A stretch of DNA of 64,000 nucleotides from Ostrinia nubilalis (taxonomy: Eukaryota; Arthropoda; Insecta; Lepidoptera; Crambidae). A program made the translations under genes and the position numbers. Numbering within the stretch: the stretch's first letter is position 1; each line of letters starts with the position of its first letter. The notes under the pieces were generated by a model, which saw only the letters and a list, made by a program, of their open reading frames with translations, was not told the origin of the DNA and ran no database searches. Below are positions 21,664 through 32,715 of the stretch, piece after piece. The stretch is taken from NCBI RefSeq assembly GCF_963855985.1, contig NC_087112.1, positions 8,620,501-8,684,500 on the forward strand, in the 5' to 3' direction.

Positions 21664-21886
21664 TCCCTACTTAATATTAGGTACTCGTATAAATGCAAAA
21701 CTCGTTTAAATATGTCTGTTTGTTACGCTTACACCTAAACCACTGATTCGATTTTGATGAACCCCAAATAGAGGTTTAGAGATAGTTTAAGTCCCGGGAA
21801 AGGTCATAGGATAGTTTTATTCCGGTTTTTGAAATAGGGACACGCGCACAAAATTTCATGTAGGTAGATCCGCGTACAAAAGCTAG
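21664..21886 (+). mobile_element. Non-autonomous Helitron (Lep1-type)
   Basis: It begins TCCCTACTTAATATTAGG. The interior has AAACCACTGATTCGATTTTG and AGTCCCGGGAAAGGTCATAG. It ends CCGCGTACAAAAGCTAG before a T. The hairpin is partly lost. Confidence 0.8.
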
Positions 21887-22969
21887 TAGGATTATGTATT
21901 TTTTAAACCACAAATTATTAAGCTACTTAGTCACCATCGAAAAATCATTTCATCACTTACACAACACAATAATCAAAACAAAACCACCATCATTGGCGCA
22001 ATATCTCATGCACCCCGGGACTCGAACCCCATATCTTACGGCACTCGGGCCGAGTACGTAACGACGTGTTAACAACCTTTATGGGGCAACTTCTTGACGA
22101 GAACAAATGGCTAGTGGGAGAGCTTTCTGGAATAGTTCAAGCAATAAGTTGATGGGTTTGAATTTTTAGGAGTTAGGAATGCCATGAATTTTTGCGTTTT
22201 CGTCAACTCCATTAGGGATGGGAAAATATGTCTTTTCTGCATTATTCATATTATGTCATAAGTAATAGGTAAGTAATATTTGCGAGTACATAATTAAGGA
22301 CGTCCAGTACATATGTTCGCTGAAATATTGAGATATACCTACTCCTAACACAAGTAAATTAGCTTAGCTGGAGTGATTAACAAGATGTTAATATTTGTGC
22401 AAAACAAATTGTATTGTTCTTCTTTAAAACAACATTTTATTCTGTATTGGATTAGTTTTTACGAACGGAATAACGGATTTTCTAAATAAAGTCCCAACAA
22501 TTACCTATTGAAAGAAATAAAATCTATCACAAAAACTATTTAATGACGACATCTGTTTTTCAATTCCCCAGACAAACAACTGAAAAACATCTCACATAAT
22601 TCACTACTGAGCTAAATACCGAAGTTGGCGTGCTAATTCACAATAAAGTAAGCTATCAGCATTAATAACGTCCGCTCCCTGCGGAGGTCGGCGAGCGAGT
22701 GACGTGATTTGTATGTTTTGAGCAGCGCCATCTCGCGTGATCTACGGGCGTTAGTGGAAATGTGTGAACAGGGAACGGTGATTGATGATTGCTAATTCTT
22801 GTTAGTTTCTTGACGTTTCTTTTCATTTTCGAAGTAAGTGGTGATAGGTCATTTCTTTCGCTGTCATGAATTAAGACATTTCTCAACATTGAAACTTTTC
22901 TCCAATTTGTTGAGATAAATGAAGAGTGCGATTCGAAGTTGAAATTTTATGAGTTTTATGACACTATAA
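21887..22969. other. 1.1-kb stretch, possible tRNA-like remnant
   Basis: CCCCGGGACTCGAACCCC at 22015-22032 is the complement of a B-box-like GGTTCGAGTCCCGG. No full cloverleaf can be drawn. The 75-codon minus frame at 22662 has no motif. Confidence 0.4.
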
Positions 22970-23112
22970 CGCCCGTATTCATAAACGATGCTTGCTTAAG
23001 TGAAGCAGCTAATCGAACGCACAGCGTTGAATGGAGCTCTGTGATTATTTCGTGTCACCCTGTGCGTCCACGCGCACTTGAGACCTCATAGTAATGTTTG
23101 TGAATACGGACG
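22970..23112 (-). mobile_element. M150 MITE copy 4
   Basis: CGCCCGTATTCATAAACGAT to TTTGTGAATACGGACG, about 143 bp. It lies in the same orientation as the next copy, only 3 bp away. Confidence 0.87.
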
Positions 23113-23115
23113 TAT

Positions 23116-23261
23116 CACCCGTATTCAAAAACGATGCTTGCTTAAGTAAAGCAGCAAATCGAACACACAGCATTGAATAGAGCTCTGTGATTGGTTCGTG
23201 TGTAACCCTGTGCGTCCACGCGCACTGTGAGACCTCATAGTAATGTTTGTGAATACTGGCG
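23116..23261 (-). mobile_element. M150 MITE copy 5
   Basis: CACCCGTATTCAAAAACGAT to TTTGTGAATACTGGCG. With copy 4 it forms a tandem pair separated by TAT. Confidence 0.87.
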
Positions 23262-23688
23262 TAATGTACGTCACTGAATTACCATTCACAGCAAATTACG
23301 GACGACGTCTTATCAACTAAAATAAAAAATCTTAGACGGCTTATCAAGCTAAACATATAGCGATCTTATGCAGTTGCAATACGTGCTATTTTCTAGCAAC
23401 AATGCATACCCTGATGTGCTGCACAAGAATGTCACTATCTACATTGTGACCCAGAACAGTGTTTACGTTGTATAATATTTTAGAGTACAATGGCGCTCTA
23501 TAGAGCATGGCGACCCATTAAAAATAAAGTCATAAATCGGGAACTAATGACCAGGGGGGGTAATGGGGCGTGCCGTGCGTATGGCACAAGGCAAAAAGAA
23601 CAGCCAGTCCATTGGAAACGTGCTTGGGGTAACTTTGACTTGTGTCCATATCGCAGATATTATCACATCAAAATGCACTATAAACAAC
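23262..23688. other. No gene seen
   Basis: The 112- and 113-codon overlapping frames at 23490-23904 run into the M125 copy and have no protein motif. Confidence 0.5.
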
Positions 23689-23805
23689 AAGGCTGGGTTT
23701 CACCATCTTACTTTAACGTTAACAAACGTCAAAAATCTGCCAAACTCCAAACAAATAGCACTATCGTTATACTTACGGTTAAAGTTACATTATTCAAACG
23801 CACAG
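23689..23805. mobile_element. M125 MITE copy 1 (diverged)
   Basis: AAGGCTGGGTTTCACCATCT then ACTTTAAC, a middle with ACAAACGTCAAAAATCTG, and GGTTAAAGTTACATTATTC as the degraded other end. Confidence 0.65.
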
Positions 23806-24109
23806 TGCAAGTGTATAAAAGCTTGTAATTATACTATTAACGCAATATTTAAAAACAATCAAATTACTCCCATTTATCTCTGGTATATGAAATTGAATAT
23901 TTAATAAATTTTGTCCAATATTTGGCACTTAAGAACTTATAAGAGAGGGTTCCTCTTGCAATGGATACTAAAATGATGATGATGATGATTTGAAAACAAA
24001 TCAAAAAGACTTATTATTTCATAATCATAAAATATAAATGACATTCTTAAACGGTTTTATTTTGTTTAGACATTTTTCAATGTCTGAAAGTCTTGAAAAA
24101 ATCATAGTA

Positions 24110-25180
24110 GGGGAGAGGGGGGCAGCTTTGAACAATTTTCATACTTTATTAAATATCTTCCAAATTTGAACGATTTCATTAATTTTTTCTTCCTAGATAG
24201 AGGTCATGGTTATCACACAACAAAATAATTATGTTCTTCTTAATTATTCATGAACGCTTATTAAGATATTTCGATTTTTGCACAGACCTGTAAACGTTCA
24301 AAACTGCCCCGTAGTCGGGGCAGCCTTGAACACGCCTGGGGCAGTTTTGAATTAGTATTTTTTTTTCAATAAAATAAAACTGAATATTTATGAATGTGTA
24401 TTTTTAAAATAATTAATAAACAAAATTTTAAATGATCAGTGTCATTTGGGATCAATTTAACAGGTTTATTTTATTTTACATCACCTTGTACAAAGTAACA
24501 CAAAACTTAGGGATATTATTTAAAAAAAGTAAATATAAGATATATCAATTAACTAATACTAATAAACTTTCTGTTTAATGACACATCAAAGACAAAACTG
24601 CATAATTTAAAAAATATCAATCAACTACTAAAACTAGCTTTTGCCCGGACTTCACCCAGCTTGAAATTTTATCTGTCGCAGTTAAGCAATCTGCTTATTT
24701 TTTATATAAAAACCTTCTACGAAGTATTAGAAAACTTAAGGTTTCATAATACCACTTAAAAAAGAAAATTTATAAAGTTCAAAGGTGCCCCAACCATTTC
24801 GTTCAAAGCTGCCCCATGGGTATATTTCCAGAAAAAAACATAAATTTAATAACGGAACATACTTTTATATCGCAATTTCTTATCAAATCTTCATTGAAAC
24901 TATTTAAACTTCCATATAGTAAACAAACCACTCACTATTTTATAAAACAACGTCCACAAAATCCTTAGAACCAAAATAAAAAAGTGCGAAATTGGCAGTC
25001 AAAAACAAAAAACCACTTTTGCCGGTTAACCTACAGTTAGATATTAAAAATGAGATGTGACGGCTATGCGCATCAGTGCTGGCAATATAAATTATGATTT
25101 ATACCATTGTAGCCTAAACCAGTGATTTTTAAATTCATTTGTTCTAAGCTGCCCCTGTCCAAAGCTGCCCCCCTCTCCCC
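24110..25180. mobile_element. TA-flanked TIR element with a subterminal GGGGCAGCTTTGAAC motif array
   Basis: It starts GGGGAGAGGGGGGCAGCTTT and ends AAGCTGCCCCCCTCTCCCC, with TA at 24108-24109 and 25181-25182. The 15-bp word GGGGCAGCTTTGAAC, in either orientation and with 0-3 changes, occurs near 24118, 24297, 24318, 24340, 24778, 24803, 25140 and 25155. Clustered subterminal words of this kind are usually transposase-binding sites. The AT-rich interior has no frame. About 1.07 kb, non-autonomous, superfamily unknown. Confidence 0.75.
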
Positions 25181-25182
25181 TA

Positions 25183-25503
25183 CATACAGTGGAACATAAA
25201 ACCTTCTTTTTTTTAAGTCGATTAAAAATACTTGACTTGCTGTTCTCTCCTAGCTGTGGTCACCAGGGTTGAGGTCCACTGGGGCAGACCCACTGATGTT
25301 TTTAATTATCAGCTCAAATGAGGCGTCCGATATTTAATACTTCTGATATTGTGGGGTCGAATTATTATCGAGTACTACAAATACGGCTGACAACTGTTGA
25401 ATTCGTTTCGATAGGGTGATGTTACGTTGTTAGATTTTGGGAGAAAATTGTAAGCTTTTTTGTTTAGTTTTATTTCTACGGGAAAAGTAGGAATAAAGTA
25501 GCA
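25183..25503. other. No gene seen
   Basis: ACCTTCTTTTTTTTAAGTCG near 25201 is a weak match to the GAAGTCGGTT motif seen elsewhere. Confidence 0.4.
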
Positions 25504-25515
25504 GACTAAGCGATT

Positions 25516-25659
25516 GGTAGCGGCCTGCATCCAGTGCCTTCCTGCTACCTGGTCCACCTTGTGGGTGGACGTCCCACGCTGCTTTTTCCGATGTGGCAGT
25601 CATTGGGGGAGGCAGTTCAGCAGTGGACGTCCTATGGCTGAAATGATGATGATGATGAT
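25516..25659. mobile_element. RTE-A insertion with 5' inversion (twin-priming pattern)
   Basis: Positions 25516 to about 25592 carry RTE-A in minus orientation (GGTAGCGGCCTGCATCCAG, then CCACCTTGTGGGTGGACGTC). From about 25590 to 25659 the directly adjacent downstream part follows in plus orientation (GATGTGG, CATTGGGGGAGG, CAGCAGTGGACGTCCTATGG, GATGATGATG tail). GACTAAGCGATT flanks the whole at 25504-25515 and 25660-25671, so this was one insertion event. Confidence 0.85.
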
Positions 25660-25850
25660 GACTAAGCGATTAAGATGCGAACATCAGGCCTCCCCTATCC
25701 ATCTGTCCAGCATGGGTAGTCGTGCTTTTGCAGTGGAGACTAAAAGATCTGATGATGATGTTGATTCATAGCGTTATAACTCAAGAACTGCTCCTGAATC
25801 AATAATGTACCTACTACTGCTATTTCTATTTATTTATATCAACCGGCAGA

Positions 25851-26035
25851 CAGTGGTGACTGAGTTTGTTGCGGGGCTTCTCAGCACTTGCCAAATGTTG
25901 GTCTCGAAGCGCTGGTAGGGTAAAAAGATTATGAGACATGTAGAGGCTCCTTAAGAGCAAAATATTTGGCGATTTGTAAGTAATATTTATAGAGTCTATA
26001 CAAATAAAGAAATTTTGACTTTGACTTGGTCTCGT
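25851..26035 (+). repeat. LINE 3' UTR-like repeat with GACTTTGACTT tail
   Basis: CTTCTCAGCACTTGCC, GTCTCGAAGCGCTGGTAGGG and AATAAAGAAATTTTGACTTT, homologous in order to the repeat at 48.24 kb. Probably the 3' end of a Jockey- or L2-type LINE. No frame. Confidence 0.55.
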
Positions 26036-26403
26036 AGTATGTAGTATATATTTACACGCGTACGAATTCGCTCAACAAAATAATTTCTACAATTTCTCGT
26101 ATCTTATTGTGACCTATTTACACACGGAACTGGGTCGTCGTAAAGTCGTAATAATATACAATATACAGTAATAGATCACATATTAAAGGCCTGTTAAAAC
26201 TTGTTCAAAGGGCTTCTGGTTCCACGTGAAGGGATGACAACGAGAACATCTTAAATGAAGATATAGTTATTTGATAAGTTTGTTGAGTATTTTGGGATAT
26301 GCTGTAGTTATTATTGTGCAGTTATTTTTTTATATGAGACTGAAGATCATAAATTTTGGTATCGAAACAGGGACTACTGTGAAAAAAATCTGTTTAATCT
26401 AAC
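26036..26403. other. No gene seen
   Basis: AT-rich sequence with nothing recognised. Confidence 0.5.
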
Positions 26404-26499
26404 CTTAAGGATGAGTTGCACTATCATATTTTAACTATAACAAACGTCAAAATAGTGTCTAACTCGTACTATTATAACTATCGTGTAACTCAGCCTTAA
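26404..26499. mobile_element. M125 MITE copy 2
   Basis: CTTAAGGATGAGTTGCACTA at one end and TCGTGTAACTCAGCCTTAA at the other; a shortened, diverged copy. Confidence 0.75.
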
Positions 26500-26506
26500 A
26501 GTGGTT

Positions 26507-26945
26507 TCATCATCATCATCATTTCAGCCACAGGACGTCCACTGCTGAAGATAGGCCTCCCCCAATGACTTCCACATCACACGGTTGGTAGCAGCCTGCA
26601 TCCAGCGCCTTCCTGCTACCTTTATCAGGTCGTCGGTCCACCTTATGGGTGGACGTCACACGTCGCATTTTCTGCTACGTGGCCTCCACTCCAGAAACTT
26701 GCTGCCCCATCGACCGTCAGTTTTGCGTACTATGTGCCCTGCCCATTGCCATTTCAGCTTGCTAATCCGGCGGGCTATGTCAGGGACTTTAGTTCGTTTA
26801 CGGATCTCCTCATTTCTGATTTGATCTCGAAACACCGGGCATAGCCCCTTCCATAGCAAGCTGTGCAACTTTGAGCTTCTCTATGAGGCCTATAGTGAGA
26901 GGTCAATTTTCAGAGCTGTATGTAATCACTGGTAACGTGGTTTGC
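26507..26945 (-). mobile_element. RTE-A LINE 3' part (about 440 bp, minus)
   Basis: Runs from a TCATCATCATCATTTCAGCC tail back through the C-terminal RT-protein region to GTAATCACTGGTAACG. It is the second longest RTE-A copy here. Confidence 0.9.
26656..26868 (-). pseudogene. RTE-A RT-protein C-terminal fragment
   Basis: A 70-codon frame with RDQIRNEEIRKRTKVPD, then IARRISKLKWQWAGHIVR, then TDGRWGSKFLEWRPR. This is the conserved region between the RT domain and the TRWTDD C-terminus of lepidopteran RTE proteins. The catalytic RT motifs are upstream and absent. Frames shift on both sides, so it is a dead 5'-truncated copy. Confidence 0.88.
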
Positions 26946-27215
26946 ATTAACAATATTCAAAGAAAAAGGACAATGTTCGTTCTCCATACATTGTTCGCCT
27001 AAGAACCAACAATTTTGACATATTACTACCCGAAAACGAAATAATACGATTCTGTATGTAAGAACAATGATTCCTGATGGACACTTGCCATAAAATTAAT
27101 GATTAAGAATATTAAATCACAGCGATTTTATAATATGTCGTTTATGACAACATGGCGTCTAATGTATTGTGTGAATGTATGAACACCGATTCGCGAAAAA
27201 TGTTTTGTATTGTCG
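26946..27215. other. No gene seen
   Basis: AT-rich sequence without recognised features. Confidence 0.5.
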
Positions 27216-27550
27216 TCACGCCGAGTCGCAGCCAAATAGTATAAAATAATAGAACAAGTTTTAGAAATACAACTTGGCATTCCACTTTTATAATATGCCC
27301 ACATATTGCACGTAAATAAACAACATGAATCGTAGGTTGTTTCCACCCTTGTCATCTGACACATGAAATAAACTCCTATTGTATTATAGATATCGAAGCC
27401 GAATCGTATATAATAACAGAATGGGTTTTGGAGATCACTCGGGGTTCCACTTTTATAAAATACCTACATATTGCATAAAAATAACACGAATCATGAGTTT
27501 TCTTTACACCATGTACATCTGACACGAGATAACAAACTCCTATCTCCATG
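27216..27550. repeat. Diverged tandem duplication, ~165-bp unit
   Basis: Copy 1 (27216-27380) has TTCCACTTTTATAATATGCC, CACATATTGCA and CATCTGACACATGAAATAAA. Copy 2 (27388-27550) has TTCCACTTTTATAAAATACC, TACATATTGCA and CATCTGACACGAGATAACAA in the same order and spacing. There are many substitutions and indels, so it is old. No frame is conserved. Confidence 0.75.
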
Positions 27551-27975
27551 ACTACCGTCGTAGTCTATGCCAAAGACTACAATATTTTAAGCAAGAAGTT
27601 TCAAACCTTAGCGGCTACAGTAACCCCTGGGCCACATACATCATGATAACATTCGGTCGACACCGGAACGAAGTCTTGCGATTATGCAAAAAAGCATCGT
27701 ATTCTAGTGCGGCTATATCACGTTCAACCGGGGTTTTAATTGGACTAAAGTCCTGACTAAAGACTGGAAGAAAATACGCTGCATTGTATGAGCACTTCGT
27801 GTTCGTTAAAGTGGCTTCAGATCTAGAGCCCACATAGTTTTCTTTCCAATAATATCCGCAAGTAGCGCTGCATGATCTTTACAACAAAAACGGCAATAGT
27901 TATTAAGGTGCCAAAATTATATGATTACTTTGGCACGGTATTATACACGTTCGAAGATTTGTCATTTTCATTCAT
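27551..27975. other. No gene seen
   Basis: The 72-codon minus frame at 27615 has no motif. No repeat is recognised. Confidence 0.5.
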
Positions 27976-28127
27976 TTCATCATCATCATCATTTCAGCCA
28001 CAGGACGTCCACTACTGAACATAGGCCTCCCCCAATGACTTCCACATCGCACGGTTGGTAGCGGCCTGCATCCAGCGCCTTCCCGCTACCTTTATCAGGT
28101 CGTCGGTCCACCTTGTGGTGGGTTGAC
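27976..28127 (-). mobile_element. RTE-A LINE 3' end (minus)
   Basis: Tail CATCATCATCATTTCAGCC. The protein end reads TTRWTDDLIKVAGRRWMQAA then TNRAMWKSLGEAYVQ before the stop. It is the C-terminal end of a 153-codon frame that fuses three unrelated pieces. Confidence 0.9.
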
Positions 28128-28316
28128 ATTGCAGAATATGACTTTTGATAGGTTCATCATAGAATTCGGCGGGGATATCCTCACGGAGGAAGTTCGAAAA
28201 AGGGCGGATCAAGATCTTATAATAATGCAAGGCCGAAGCTGTAACGGGCGTGCTCCTACGTGTAATCCGGCGAGTATGCAATAAATAGTAATGTCTTGTA
28301 AATAGTGGTAATACGT
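28128..28316 (-). other. Open segment between two RTE copies, unknown origin
   Basis: About 50 codons stay open on the minus strand and look protein-like (LIRPFSNFLREDIPAEFYDE). It is bridged in frame to RTE-B upstream and RTE-A downstream, so the continuous 153-codon frame is a fusion by insertion. I do not recognise the segment. Confidence 0.3.
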
Positions 28317-28558
28317 ATCGTTCGTTCGTTCGTTTCAGCCGAAAAGACGTCCACTGCTGGACAAAGGCCTCCCCCAAGGATTTCCACGAAGACCGATCCT
28401 GCACCGCTCGCATACAGGCACCTCCCGCGACCTTCACCAGATCGTCGGTCCACCTAGTGGGAGGCCTGCCCACGCTACGTCTTTCGGCTCGTGGTCGCCA
28501 CTCAAGAACTTTCCTGCCCCAGCGGCCATCAGCTCTACGAGCTATGTGCCCCGCCCCG
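28317..28558 (-). mobile_element. RTE-B LINE 3' end (minus)
   Basis: Tail CGTTCGTTCGTTCGTTTCAG, then GACGTCCACTGCTGGACAAA. The protein end includes RPPTRWTDDLVKVAGGACMR and WKSLGEAFVQQWTSF. It extends upstream to the GGGGCACATAGCTCGTAGAG block. Confidence 0.9.
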
Positions 28559-29814
28559 TCTATGTCTATATGCGCTACGATTACAGGGTATCATTTTGCA
28601 TAGTCGCAAGACTTCACTCCGCTGCTGTCAAATCAATGTCGCATAATGTTATCGCAATGTGTGTGGCCCTTGGCCAAATCACAGAAGCCTATGCGAAGAA
28701 AGAGCACTTGAATGACAATGAAAATCAGGGTTACCATTTTATAAGATCTCCTCACTATTGAGGGTAACAAAGTAACATTAATAATCTAGCCATTAATTAC
28801 ATTTATTACCTATACGAGAAAGTAAAGCAACATGCGGTTTTATTTTAATTTGTATAATATTTGTAACAGTTTGTTCTAAGTTTAGTTTTACAACAGTATT
28901 GCTGTTTCAGCTGTCACTGTGAAGCTTTGGGAAAATAAATAAATAGAAAAAATATTAACATAAATATTTATTTAAGTTTTTATGTTCATTATCATAATAT
29001 GCCAATTTAAGTTACACTGTGTGACAGTATTTGACACTAAACAAACTCTTCAGCTTAATAATACCTACCTACAGGGCGTTTTTATAGTTACTCTTGCTGA
29101 TGAAACAAGAAGGGTTGATTCTACTACTGAAATACAACTACTTTTCTTACAGGACCAATATCAAATTCTCAAAAAAATTCACATCCTCGTGATGGTGATA
29201 ATTTCTATGGAGAGGTTTTTTTTTATATTCGGTCTCTTGGGATAAGTTATTCCATTTGAGCAGTAGAATTAATCCTTTTTATTTGATCACATATAAAAAT
29301 AACACAAGTGTTCAGGAAAACTTCTTCTTTGGTATGGTATTACTACGGAGTTATGATGGCGGCAACTCTGTATCACTGACTTGTAACTTTCAAACAGTAT
29401 GAATAATAAGGGCACCACATTGGTTTTCTTTCTGAAAAAAGGCTTTCACTTTTAGTACTAACCCTTTAGCACTATTTCATTGAAATAAAAATACAATAAA
29501 CGCACAGAAGACTGAAATTGAGTCAACTGACGTGACATTTATATTTTGTTGACATTATGACAGTTTGACAAGACTAGGGATGAAAAAGTTTTAATTGAAA
29601 AAGTTAAATGACAATTTATTAAAACGATTCACAAGGATATAATCGATTAAAAATATTTATAAAATGTTCTGATACTTGCCTGTAGCGATTATACAATCCT
29701 GGTTTCTACTGAAAAACTACTCGTGGCAAGATTTTAATAAAATAATAAAATCTTTATCTTCTCTTTCACAATCTATAAAAGTTAATTTGGTCTATTATTA
29801 TACATGTGCTATGA
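28559..29814. other. 1.25-kb stretch without a recognisable gene
   Basis: Frames at 28546 (71 codons) and 28982 (87 codons) have no motif. An AAATAAATAAATAG run lies near 28934. Confidence 0.5.
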
Positions 29815-30001
29815 ATGAGGGTTTTCGCGATTGAAAAATCCGCGAGATGGCAATACGTAGACGCGAGGTCCAAATGCTGCATGATTGGTGGATTTTGACA
29901 TATCTGTCAATGTCATGTCAAAAATAGCCAATCATGCAGCATTTGGACCTCACGTCTACGTATTGCCATCTGGCGGATTTTTCAATCGCGAAAACCCTCA
30001 T
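29815..30001. mobile_element. MITE with ~75-bp terminal inverted repeats
   Basis: ATGAGGGTTTTCGCGATTGA to its complement, matching through GATGGCAATACGTAGACG and GGTCCAAATGCTGCATGATT with only two or three mismatches. The loop is about 40 bp. No certain duplication. Confidence 0.87.
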
Positions 30002-31680
30002 TGGCATAGATTATGAGAGACTGGCAACTATACTAGGTTGATATATGTTTCTCTCACTTAAACTGGCATTGGATTCAACATCGGATTCTGACACTTTTAC
30101 AGTTATGATACCATGAATATCAGTTTATGGTCCTAAATATTTTTATTTTATTTACGACCTTCGACCAGTTGGACACTTTAGATAGCTTCTTGTGATAGTG
30201 TCAATATCTTTTTAGCTTTTAACGCAAATCTAGTCTTCAAAGCAGTTTAATCGATTTATTTTATTTTCAAAATCAATATTTTATTGTCTATGATGGCCGC
30301 AGGAACATCACTATACATGGACTCCCAGCAATAAAGTACGGTAATGCCTCGTACAGATTTTATCGGCAAAAATTATGGAACTTGATAGGTTTTAGACCAT
30401 GCCACGCACCAAAACGTCCGGAAGTTGTAATAGTGTTATAGAATAAACGTTAAAAGACTTATTTATTTAATTTTTCAATGCTTAAGTGTCCATTAGAATG
30501 AAAGGGTGCTTAATGTATTAAAAAAAATAGAAAATAATTATGATGGGTTAATGTTTTTGGGCGGTTTTTAGGCGGTTTCTGACAATGTCCTTTAATACCT
30601 ATGTCAAGTTTTATACACATGTACCTATGTATGGACTCATAAACTAAAGTATACGAGTAAAACTAAAGCATTTAGAAAGAGCTAAGAAACGCATCAGCCC
30701 ATAAGAAAGGCAATGAATTTGAAATGGTCATTGTAAAATGCATTCCTCGTAAAACGAACATTTACACCAGTGCACTTAGGGTTGTGCTCCGAACTAGAAG
30801 AGAGTAATTTAAAACGTAAGGTAGAACCGGTAAAAAAAAAGTAAAACCTTAAACTCCGGTTGACGATAGTCTCAAAGACGAAATCATTTTTTTCCCTTTT
30901 ATTTACATAAAATTAGGTTAATACTTCAGCAACGACAAAAAAGTGAATGTCATTGTATTAAAAGTTAATAATGGAAATCGATTTTTTTTATTTAGTTTGT
31001 GAATTTTCCTAACTAATCATAAGTGCTCTTAGTGGACTAGGCGAGGTGCTATTCGTCGACAAGGTGCTATATGGGACTTAAGTGGACTACGTCAAATTTT
31101 CGTAAATATTACCACTATATTATGAAATGCCGTAAAAAGTTATGGCGTTGATCAAGCCTATGATTTTCCCAATCAAACTGAGAATCAAACCCAGACCTTT
31201 CGAGTCTCAAAAGAATTTCACTTTTCAGTCACTGAACACTGAATAATTCATTAATTTTTTTTTTACAAAATTACCATACTTAGCAAATTTTTTTTTGCAC
31301 GCCAAGTCGCTATTTTAAATTGACGCAAGTGGCAACCCTAATGTTTCAGATACTTCCCACATTTATAAGGCAATTCACAGGCCGTGCCGTATTCCTTGTG
31401 CGATAAAGCATATTTTACAACCTACGGCTAGGTATTTGCAATGAGAAAGGGAAACACAAGATAGTTTTGCATCCGCAGTAAAATGCCTACGACCATCATG
31501 GGTTTTGTGACCCTAAGAATGGTATTTAGATGGTGTGTACCCGTATGAGGTAAAGTGTACCTAATCAAGAATAACAATAGGAAATAATACTTATTATAAA
31601 TCTGTAGAGTTTGTTTGCTTGAACGCGCTTAACCTCAGGAAGTACTGGTCCGATTTGAAAAAATATTTTTGTATTGGATA
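30002..31680. other. 1.7-kb stretch; one decayed SINE-like remnant
   Basis: Positions 31168-31240 hold the complement of a B-box-like GGTCTGGGTTTGATTCTC. Nothing else is recognised. Confidence 0.45.
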
Positions 31681-31838
31681 CGGGACTATTTCCACCTCTC
31701 GTTCCCACCGCTGCAATCTAGGATCTACAGCTTGACCGCCAATAAAACCCAACCAGTGAAGGTCAAGTTTGTCCCGGGGAAAGTTAAACTGTCATTGGAC
31801 CCGCAACGTAATTAATCAGAAGATAGCAGGAGTTTGTA
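31681..31838 (+). repeat. R150 unclassified repeat, copy 1
   Basis: CCACCTCTCGTTCCCACCGC, GGATCTACAGCTTGACCGCC, AACCCAACCAGTGAAGGTC and GTCATTGGACCCGCAACG, in the same order as at 62.24-62.41 kb (reversed) and around 42.3-42.5 kb. No open frame is conserved between the copies. Confidence 0.75.
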
Positions 31839-31847
31839 CTGAAAAGT

Positions 31848-31982
31848 TAATTCGTCCGTTTCAGCCAAATGACGTCCACTGCTGGACAAATGCCTCCCCC
31901 AAGGATTTTTATAACGACCGGTCCTGCGCTGCGCTCATCAAGGTTTTTCCCGCGACCTTCAACAGATCGTCGGTCTACCTAG
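31848..31982 (-). mobile_element. RTE-B LINE 3' end with target duplication
   Basis: TTCGTCCGTTTCAGCC tail to the CTACCTAG block. TGAAAAGT flanks it at 31840-31847 and 31983-31990. It sits just downstream of R150 copy 1. Confidence 0.87.
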
Positions 31983-31990
31983 TGAAAAGT

Positions 31991-32386
31991 ACTGAAACTA
32001 AATATCAATACCAAACATCTGTATGAAACATTAACAACGCGTCTCAACGCATCGCAGCCATTAAACACCGCACAGTTTTAAGCTTTGGAGTAGTTAACCC
32101 CTAAGCCCTCGCAATTGCAGCCAACAATTATAACAATAATCGGCATATTTGGCTCGCGATCGCATTAACCCCCGGGGTACAGATTAACCCGCTTGGCAAG
32201 GGTTGCAGTGGATATTTACGAGCGGGCAAAACAATGGCGGGTAAGTACAAAAGATGCAAATAAATATGCTTGGAACTTTTGGGTTATTTGGTTATTTTCA
32301 TCGTGTTAGCTCGGCTAGAACACAGTCCTGGTAGATTTCTTATCCTGTTAAGGAACTGTTCCTACGATTAAAAATGTCTTTATTCC
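31991..32386. other. No gene seen
   Basis: A GC-moderate patch at 32130-32240 (GATCGCATTAACCCCCGGGG) has no coding signal. Confidence 0.45.
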
Positions 32387-32522
32387 TTTCGTTCATTCCT
32401 TTCAACCAAATGACGTCCACTGCTGGACGAAGGCCTCCCAAGGATTTACACAAAAACCGGTCCTGCGCCGCCCGCATCCAGACATCAGGTCAGACACCAG
32501 GTCGTCGGTAAAGGTGGACCGA
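32387..32522 (-). mobile_element. RTE-B LINE 3' end (diverged, minus)
   Basis: TTTCGTTCATTCCTTTCAACC tail form, then AATGACGTCCACTGCTGGAC and GGTCGTCGGT, with internal rearrangement. Confidence 0.75.
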
Positions 32523-32544
32523 TATACACTAATTTAATTAAGCT

Positions 32545-32707
32545 CATCATCATCATCTCAGCCATAGGACGTCCACTGCTGAACATAGGCCTCCCCCAAT
32601 GTTTTCCATGTTTCCCGGTTGATAGCGGCCTGCGTCCAGCGCTTTCCTACTACCTTTATGATGTCGTCGGTCCACCTTGTGGGTGTGCGTCCCACGCTGC
32701 GTTATCC
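32545..32707 (-). mobile_element. RTE-A LINE 3' end (minus)
   Basis: TCATCATCATCATCTCAGCC tail, AGGACGTCCACTGCTGAACA, GATGTCGTCGGTCCACCTTG, ending near GTTATCCGGTACG. Confidence 0.85.
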
Positions 32708-32715
32708 GGTACGCT

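Noticed and set aside
23490..23904. Two overlapping 112-113-codon frames as a gene
   Set aside because: Both run through an M125 MITE copy, differ only in frame and show no motif.
28546..29245. Frames of 71 and 87 codons as exons
   Set aside because: The first begins in RTE-B sequence; the second is Ile/Leu/Phe-rich AT translation.
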